Shown: positions 59,908-64,000 of the stretch, one piece after another
Position numbering within the stretch: the first letter of the stretch is position 1
Layout of the letters: each line of letters starts with the position of its first letter
Assembly (NCBI RefSeq): GCF_030652515.1
Contig: NZ_JAUSAR010000079.1
Span: 21,067-85,066, forward strand
Length of the DNA stretch: 64,000 bases
Direction: 5' to 3'
From: Aquabacterium sp.
GTDB taxonomy: Bacteria > Pseudomonadota > Gammaproteobacteria > Burkholderiales > Burkholderiaceae_C
Notes under the pieces: generated by a model
Seen by the model: the letters and a program-made list of their open reading frames with translations, nothing else
The model's database searches: none
Told to the model about the DNA's origin: nothing
Program-made: the position numbers and the translations under genes

Positions 59908-59946
59908 AAAAAGCCCGCCACGTTGCTGCTTTGCCTTGCGGCGGGC
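59908..59946 (-). terminator. Terminator of the aldehyde dehydrogenase gene
   Basis: On the minus strand GCCCGCC (59940-59946) pairs with GGCGGGC (59913-59919) around a 20-base loop, followed by five T (59908-59912). It lies between the aldehyde dehydrogenase stop and livH. The decamer ACATGCAAAA occurs twice nearby (59887-59896 and 59902-59911). Confidence 0.65.
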
Positions 59947-60003
59947 AGCGACCAGCGGGCTGGAAGATCGGAAGGATCAATGTCCGATCTTATCAGGACA
60001 CGT

Positions 60004-61476
60004 TCAGAACAAGGAAGGCCAGCGCAGGCTGTCCACCGTGAGGCGGATCAGCTTCTTCTTGGTGTCGGTGTAGGGCGGGAAGAACATCTTGGCCATCATG
60101 ATGGGGCCGGACTTGAGCACCGCCCGCTCATGCGAGAAGGCCTTGAAACCGAAGTGCCCGTGCGCGTTGCCGATGCCCGAGTTGTTGACGCCACCGAACG
60201 GCAGGTTGCCGTGCGCGTAATGCAGCACGCAGTGGTTGATGGCCACGCCGCCCGAGCTGGTCTTTTGCAGGATCTGACGAGTGCGCTCCTTGTGGCGGCT
60301 CCAGATGTAGAGCGCCAGGGGCTTTTCGCCCGCGTTGATCTGGCGCACCACGGCATCGACGTCACGGTAAGGGATCAGCGGCAGCACGGGGCCAAAGATC
60401 TCTTCGCTCATGATGCTGGCATCCGCCGGCACTTGATCGATCAGGGTGGGCGCGATGTAGCAGCTGGCGATGTCGATGTCACCGCCGGTCAGCAGGTTGG
60501 CGCCCTTGGCTTGCGCCTCTTGCAGCAAGGCGGCCACGCGCTGGGTGTGGCGCTGGTTGATCACGCGGGAGAAGTGGGGGCTCTTGCGCTGCTCGGCGGG
60601 TGTGGCGCCATAGCGCTCGGCCAGCACCTTGCGGCACTCGGCCACAAAGCCATCTTTCACGGACTCGTGCACAAAGACGTGGTCGGGTGCGACGCAAGTC
60701 TGACCACAGTTGGTGAACTTGCCCCACATCAGCGCTTCAGCAGCCAGGCGCAGGTCGGCGGTCTCGTCGAGGATGACGGGCGATTTACCGCCCAGCTCGA
60801 GCGTGACGCTGGTCAGGTTCTTGGCGGCAGCCGCCATCACCACCTTGCCCACGGCGGGCGAGCCGGTGAAGAAGATGTGGTCGAAGGGCAGGTCGAGCAG
60901 CACTTGCGAAGTGGGCAAGCTGCCTTCGAACAGCGCGACTTCTTCGGGCGGGAAGGTGGCGGCAATGATCTCGGCCATCACCACGCTGACCGCCGGTGTC
61001 ATTTCCGAAGGCTTGAGGATGACCGTGTTGCCTGCGGCCAGGGCCGAGACCATGGGGCCGAAGCACAGGTTGAGCGGGAAGTTCCAGGGCGCGATGATCA
61101 GGCTGCGGCCACGCGGTTGGTACTCGATCCAGGCCGACGTCATGGCCGTGGCCATAGTGGGCCAGACCTTGGTCGGGCGCATCCACTTCTTGAGCGAGCC
61201 GATGGCGTGGCGGATCTCGTCCAGCACGGGCATGAACTCGGTGCCTTCGACTTCGGACGAAGGCTTGCTGTAGTCCTTGGCAAATGCCGCGTAGAAGTCT
61301 TCGCGGCGCGCCATCATGGCGTCGCGCAATTTCTTCAGGCGCGCTATACGCTCGGCGGCCGTGGACTCGCGCCACTTCAGCGCGGTGGCCAACTGGCGGT
61401 CGAACACTTGACGCATCACGGCGGGGTCGGATTCCCCGGTGTTCGGATCAACGACGTGCATCATGACTTGGCTCAT
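60004..61476 (-). CDS. Coniferyl-aldehyde-type aldehyde dehydrogenase
   Basis: A 490-residue class 3 type NAD(P)-dependent aldehyde dehydrogenase. The catalytic cysteine is C261 (NCGQTCVAPDHV) and the general base E227 (LELGGKSP). Other landmarks are APWNFPLNL and SGGVAINHCVLHYAHGNLPF. The sequence matches coniferyl aldehyde dehydrogenases, which oxidise phenylpropanoid aldehydes to acids; long-chain fatty aldehydes are an alternative. GGAG six bases before ATG 61476 sets the start. It follows an RHH-like gene by 42 bp and ends at a terminator. Confidence 0.88.
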   Translation of the reverse strand: MSQVMMHVVDPNTGESDPAVMRQVFDRQLATALKWRESTAAERIARLKKLRDAMMARREDFYAAFAKDYSKPSSEVEGTEFMPVLDEIRHAIGSLKKWMRPTKVWPTMATAMTSAWIEYQPRGRSLIIAPWNFPLNLCFGPMVSALAAGNTVILKPSEMTPAVSVVMAEIIAATFPPEEVALFEGSLPTSQVLLDLPFDHIFFTGSPAVGKVVMAAAAKNLTSVTLELGGKSPVILDETADLRLAAEALMWGKFTNCGQTCVAPDHVFVHESVKDGFVAECRKVLAERYGATPAEQRKSPHFSRVINQRHTQRVAALLQEAQAKGANLLTGGDIDIASCYIAPTLIDQVPADASIMSEEIFGPVLPLIPYRDVDAVVRQINAGEKPLALYIWSRHKERTRQILQKTSSGGVAINHCVLHYAHGNLPFGGVNNSGIGNAHGHFGFKAFSHERAVLKSGPIMMAKMFFPPYTDTKKKLIRLTVDSLRWPSLF

Positions 61477-61518
61477 CCTTGTCTCCAATCAATGACAGTG
61501 GACTCAGAAAGATTCAAA

Positions 61519-61791
61519 CTACTTGGCAAGCAGACCGGCACGGATCACGCGGTCCACGAACTCGGTCATGAGCACGCCTTCTCGCTCGGCATGGCTGTGC
61601 AACTGCTTGACCAGATCGGCATTCAATTTCACGGCGAAGGGCACCAGGTTATTGGCCTGGTCGATTTTGCGCTGTTCACGGCGATCCGGCACGGAAGCGG
61701 CCGCGCTGCCAAACCGGCCAGACGAAGGTGCCTGGCGCATCTGGCCCAGGATTTTCGAGGCCTTGTTCTTTTCGAGATCAGTTTTTTTCAT
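61519..61791 (-). CDS. Ribbon-helix-helix-like small protein
   Basis: A 90-residue protein. Residues about 49-88 read like a CopG/RHH domain: a short strand (PFAVKLNADLVKQL), then two helices (HAEREGVLMTEFVDRVIRAG). The first 45 residues are basic and probably disordered (KKTDLEKNKASKI). No toxin gene of the usual kind is next to it; the neighbour is an aldehyde dehydrogenase on the same strand, suggesting a local repressor. Ribosome site weak, start uncertain. Confidence 0.65.
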   Translation of the reverse strand: MKKTDLEKNKASKILGQMRQAPSSGRFGSAAASVPDRREQRKIDQANNLVPFAVKLNADLVKQLHSHAEREGVLMTEFVDRVIRAGLLAK

Positions 61792-61927
61792 CAGCGGCAG
61801 GTTTCAAGGCCTGGACAATAAGTCGACAATCCCGCGATTGTGCACCGGCACCGCCCAGTCGTGCACCTTTTCAGCCTAGCCAGACGCCAGGCTTCCACCA
61901 GGCGCAATCCCACCTCCCCTCAAATCC

Positions 61928-62179
61928 ATGGCCACCTTGAGACAAATCACCTTCGAGCTGCGCGGCGACTTCATCGCGCTGGACAGCCTGCTCAAGGCCA
62001 CCGGCGTGGCCGAGAGCGGCGGCCGCGCCAAGACCATGGTGTCCGAAGGCATGATCCAGGTCGACGGGCAGGACGAACTGCGCAAGACCTGCAAGATCCG
62101 CGCGGGACAGGTCGTCAGCCTGCACGGTGTGCGCATCCGGGTGGTCACGCCCGAGGAACCCCAGGAGACATCGACATGA
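61928..62179 (+). CDS. S4-domain RNA-binding protein (YbcJ-like)
   Basis: An 83-residue protein almost entirely formed by an S4 RNA-binding fold, with the signature KATGVAESGGRAKTMVSEGMIQVDG. This type is found in YbcJ and other small ribosome-associated proteins. Its exact RNA target is unknown. Its stop overlaps the next start (ATGA), so it is coupled to the acyl-CoA ligase gene, an unusual pairing. Confidence 0.9.
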   Translation: MATLRQITFELRGDFIALDSLLKATGVAESGGRAKTMVSEGMIQVDGQDELRKTCKIRAGQVVSLHGVRIRVVTPEEPQETST

Positions 62180-63825
62180 ACCACAACATTTTCGACCAGG
62201 ATCTGCCCCGCAACGAGGCCAATTTCACGGCCTTGAGCCCGCTGTCGTTCATTGAGCGTGCCGCCCTGGTTTACCCTGACCGCCTGGCCATCGTGCATGG
62301 TGGGTTGCGCCAGACCTGGGCCCAGACCTACGCGCGTTGTCGGCAATTGGCCAGCGCCCTGAACCGACGAGGTCTGGGCGTGGGCGACACGGTGGCCGTG
62401 ATGCTGCCCAACACGCCACCCATGGTGGAGGCGCACTTTGGCGTGCCGATGTGCGGCGCCGTGCTCAACGCCTTGAACACCCGCCTGGACGCTGAAGCCA
62501 TCGCGTTCATGCTGGACCACGGCGAGGCGCAGGCCGTTCTGGTGGATTGCGAGTTCAGCGCCGTCATGGCCCGCGCCCTGGCTCTGCGGAAATCCACCCA
62601 TCCCTTGCTCGTGATCGACGTTGATGACGTGGTCTACACCGGCCCTGGCGAGCACATTGGCGTGCTGGAGTACGAAGAGCTGCTGGCCAGCGGCGACCCG
62701 GACTTCAACTGGGTTTTGCCCACCGACGAGTGGAACGCCATCAGCCTGAACTACACCTCGGGCACCACCGGGAACCCCAAGGGCGTGGTCTACCACCACC
62801 GGGGCGCGGCCATGAACGCCGTGTCGGCCATCCTGGAATGGGACATGCCCAAGCACGCGGTCTACTTGTGGACGCTGCCCATGTTCCACTGCAATGGCTG
62901 GTGTTTTCCGTGGGCGGTGGCCGCGCGGGGCGGGGTGAATGTGTGCCTGCGCAAGGTCGATCCCAAGGCGGTGTTCGACGCTTTTCGCGAGCACCACGTC
63001 ACCCACTACTGCGGCGCCCCCATCGTGCACGCCTCGCTGGTGAACGCGCCGGAAGCGCTGCGCCAGGGCATCCCGCACGGCATCCAGGCCATGGTGGCCG
63101 GCGCGGCACCACCGGCGGCCATGATCGAGGGCATGGAGAAGCTCGGCATCAACCTGACGCACGTGTATGGCCTGACCGAGGTCTATGGCCCGGCTTCTGT
63201 CTGCGTGAAGCACGATGACTGGGATGCGCTGGACATTGGCGAGCGCGCGCGGCTGAATGCCCGCCAGGGCGTGAGTTATCACTTGCAGCGCAGCGTTGCC
63301 GTGATGGACGCCACCACCATGCAGCCCGTGCCCCACGACGGAGAGACGATGGGCGAGATCATGTTCCGCGGCAACATCACGATGAAGGGTTACCTCAAGA
63401 ACCCCAAGGCCACGCAAGAGGCCTTTGCCGGGGGCTGGTTCCACACGGGCGACCTGGCGGTGCAGTACCCCGATGGCTACGTCAAGATCAAGGACCGCAG
63501 CAAGGACATCATCATCTCGGGCGGTGAGAACATTTCGTCGATCGAGGTGGAGGATGTGCTGTACCGGCACCCTGCGGTGCTCGCGGCGGCGGTGGTCGCC
63601 AAACCGGATGACAAATGGGGAGAGACCCCTTGCGCTTTCATCGAGTTGAAGGCGGATGCGCAGGTCACGGCCGAAGACATCGTGGCGCACTGCAAGAAGC
63701 ACTTGGCGGGGTTCAAGGTGCCCAAGGCGGTGGTGTTTGGTGAGCTGCCCAAGACCTCGACGGGGAAGATCCAGAAGTTTGAGTTGCGCAAGGTGGCGGG
63801 GTCGGCTCGGGCGATTGACACCTGA
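62176..63825 (+). CDS. Acyl-CoA ligase, AMP-forming (medium-chain type)
   Basis: A 549-residue ANL superfamily enzyme. The AMP-binding P-loop is YTSGTTGNPKGV near residue 194, and the later motifs are YGLTEVYGP (A5), WFHTGDLAVQYPDGY (A7) and KDRSKDIIISGGENISS (A8); the catalytic lysine is in PKTSTGKIQKFEL near the end. The GERARLNARQG element is typical of medium-chain and related acyl-CoA ligases. It activates a fatty or aromatic acid with ATP and CoA. AGGAG precedes ATG 62176, which overlaps the S4 gene stop. Confidence 0.93.
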   Translation: MNHNIFDQDLPRNEANFTALSPLSFIERAALVYPDRLAIVHGGLRQTWAQTYARCRQLASALNRRGLGVGDTVAVMLPNTPPMVEAHFGVPMCGAVLNALNTRLDAEAIAFMLDHGEAQAVLVDCEFSAVMARALALRKSTHPLLVIDVDDVVYTGPGEHIGVLEYEELLASGDPDFNWVLPTDEWNAISLNYTSGTTGNPKGVVYHHRGAAMNAVSAILEWDMPKHAVYLWTLPMFHCNGWCFPWAVAARGGVNVCLRKVDPKAVFDAFREHHVTHYCGAPIVHASLVNAPEALRQGIPHGIQAMVAGAAPPAAMIEGMEKLGINLTHVYGLTEVYGPASVCVKHDDWDALDIGERARLNARQGVSYHLQRSVAVMDATTMQPVPHDGETMGEIMFRGNITMKGYLKNPKATQEAFAGGWFHTGDLAVQYPDGYVKIKDRSKDIIISGGENISSIEVEDVLYRHPAVLAAAVVAKPDDKWGETPCAFIELKADAQVTAEDIVAHCKKHLAGFKVPKAVVFGELPKTSTGKIQKFELRKVAGSARAIDT

Positions 63826-63908
63826 ATCGTTGCTGGCAACTTGAAGTGCTTTGTGATGCAGCGCGGGGCGCGGGCTGGGGCGGTCTCCGGCAGGGCTTCA
63901 GCTTGGTG

Positions 63909-63929
63909 GTCCCGCTTTTCAAGCGGGAC
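63909..63929. other. Perfect 9-bp hairpin in the terminal non-coding stretch
   Basis: GTCCCGCTT-TTC-AAGCGGGAC is a perfect inverted repeat with a three-base centre, without a T run on either strand. It lies in the 175-base region after the acyl-CoA ligase gene (63826-64000), in which no gene is evident. It could be a repetitive palindromic element or part of a feature beyond the window. Confidence 0.4.
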
Positions 63930-64000
63930 TGCCTTGCGATGCTCGTGCCGAGGTGGGGCCGTGGAACTCGTTTCGCGGCCTTTGGCCGCTGCACTCAAAC

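Noticed and set aside
58990..61821. Plus-strand open frame of 943 codons
   Set aside because: Antisense to livH, the aldehyde dehydrogenase and the RHH gene, all of which have clear family motifs. Composition is typical of a high-GC shadow.
1..64000. CRISPR arrays, insertion sequences, prophage or integron features
   Set aside because: No regularly spaced repeats, transposase or integrase motifs, or att-like duplications were seen; the only tRNA has no adjacent integrase.

Overview
The window looks like chromosomal DNA of a high-GC betaproteobacterium, most probably order Burkholderiales. Evidence for this is the aa3 oxidase operon with its 43-residue assembly peptide and DUF2970 gene, the iscRSUA-hscBA-fdx cluster, an intracellular PHA depolymerase, many GTG/ATGA overlaps and a PEP-CTERM protein. 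A narrower placement (Aquabacterium/Rubrivivax/Comamonadaceae-like) is only a guess. One tRNA gene is present. I saw no rRNA, IS element, integrase, phage gene or CRISPR array.

Layout. 1-5 kb (minus): cytochrome c oxidase operon DUF2244-ctaC-ctaD-small peptide-ctaG-DUF2970-ctaE, with a good sigma70 promoter in front of DUF2244. 5-8.4 kb: BioC-like methyltransferase divergent from comF, a small exported protein, a YflT-like stress protein and a small membrane protein. 8.4-12.3 kb (minus): a YUCCA-like flavin monooxygenase translationally coupled to a Tat-exported flavin amine oxidase, a DUF1353 protein and a LuxR-type regulator. 12.5-18.1 kb (plus): a large natural fusion of a DyP-type peroxidase and a cytochrome P450, followed after 18 bp by an OmpR-wHTH/ATPase/TPR regulator. 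18.1-21.0 kb (minus, convergent): a three-gene cassette of a 117-aa beta-rich protein, an exported barrel-like protein and a subtilisin-like S8 peptidase. 21.2-30.1 kb: two unknown proteins, an Amt transporter, a secreted parallel beta-helix protein, and a membrane patatin-like protein coupled to a second membrane protein. 30.2-31.8 kb: tRNA-Val(CAC), dnaQ and an exported protein. 31.8-39.7 kb (minus): the complete isc operon, reading on into a FAD/Fe-S GMC dehydrogenase and its Tat small subunit. 39.8-46.2 kb: low-MW phosphatase, two tandem diguanylate cyclases, uvrB and an aspartate/aromatic aminotransferase. 46.3-55.3 kb: a copper-radical (galactose/glyoxal oxidase-like) oxidase, phaZ, a soluble RsxB-like ferredoxin, lemA plus two TPM-domain genes, nth, a PEP-CTERM SGNH hydrolase and an SDR-type epimerase. 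55.3-63.8 kb: a [2Fe-2S]/FAD reductase, livFGMH, a coniferyl-aldehyde-type dehydrogenase preceded by a ribbon-helix-helix gene, an S4 RNA-binding protein and a medium-chain acyl-CoA ligase.

The most interesting locus is 11.6-21.1 kb. A three-domain heme protein (small alpha/beta domain, DyP peroxidase, P450) would pair two heme centres in one chain, architecturally reminiscent of fungal Ppo oxygenases but built from a different peroxidase family. Its P450 part still carries an in-frame ATG with a good Shine-Dalgarno, which suggests a recent fusion of two genes or an independently translated P450. The site is flanked by a LuxR regulator, a co-transcribed OmpR-type STAND regulator, a 10-bp-period direct repeat in the divergent promoter region, and a convergent S8-peptidase cassette with its own operator-like inverted repeat. 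The second notable locus is the isc operon, which has two tandem IscR-type boxes at its promoter, an internal hairpin, and a Cys-rich GMC dehydrogenase pair appended to its end.
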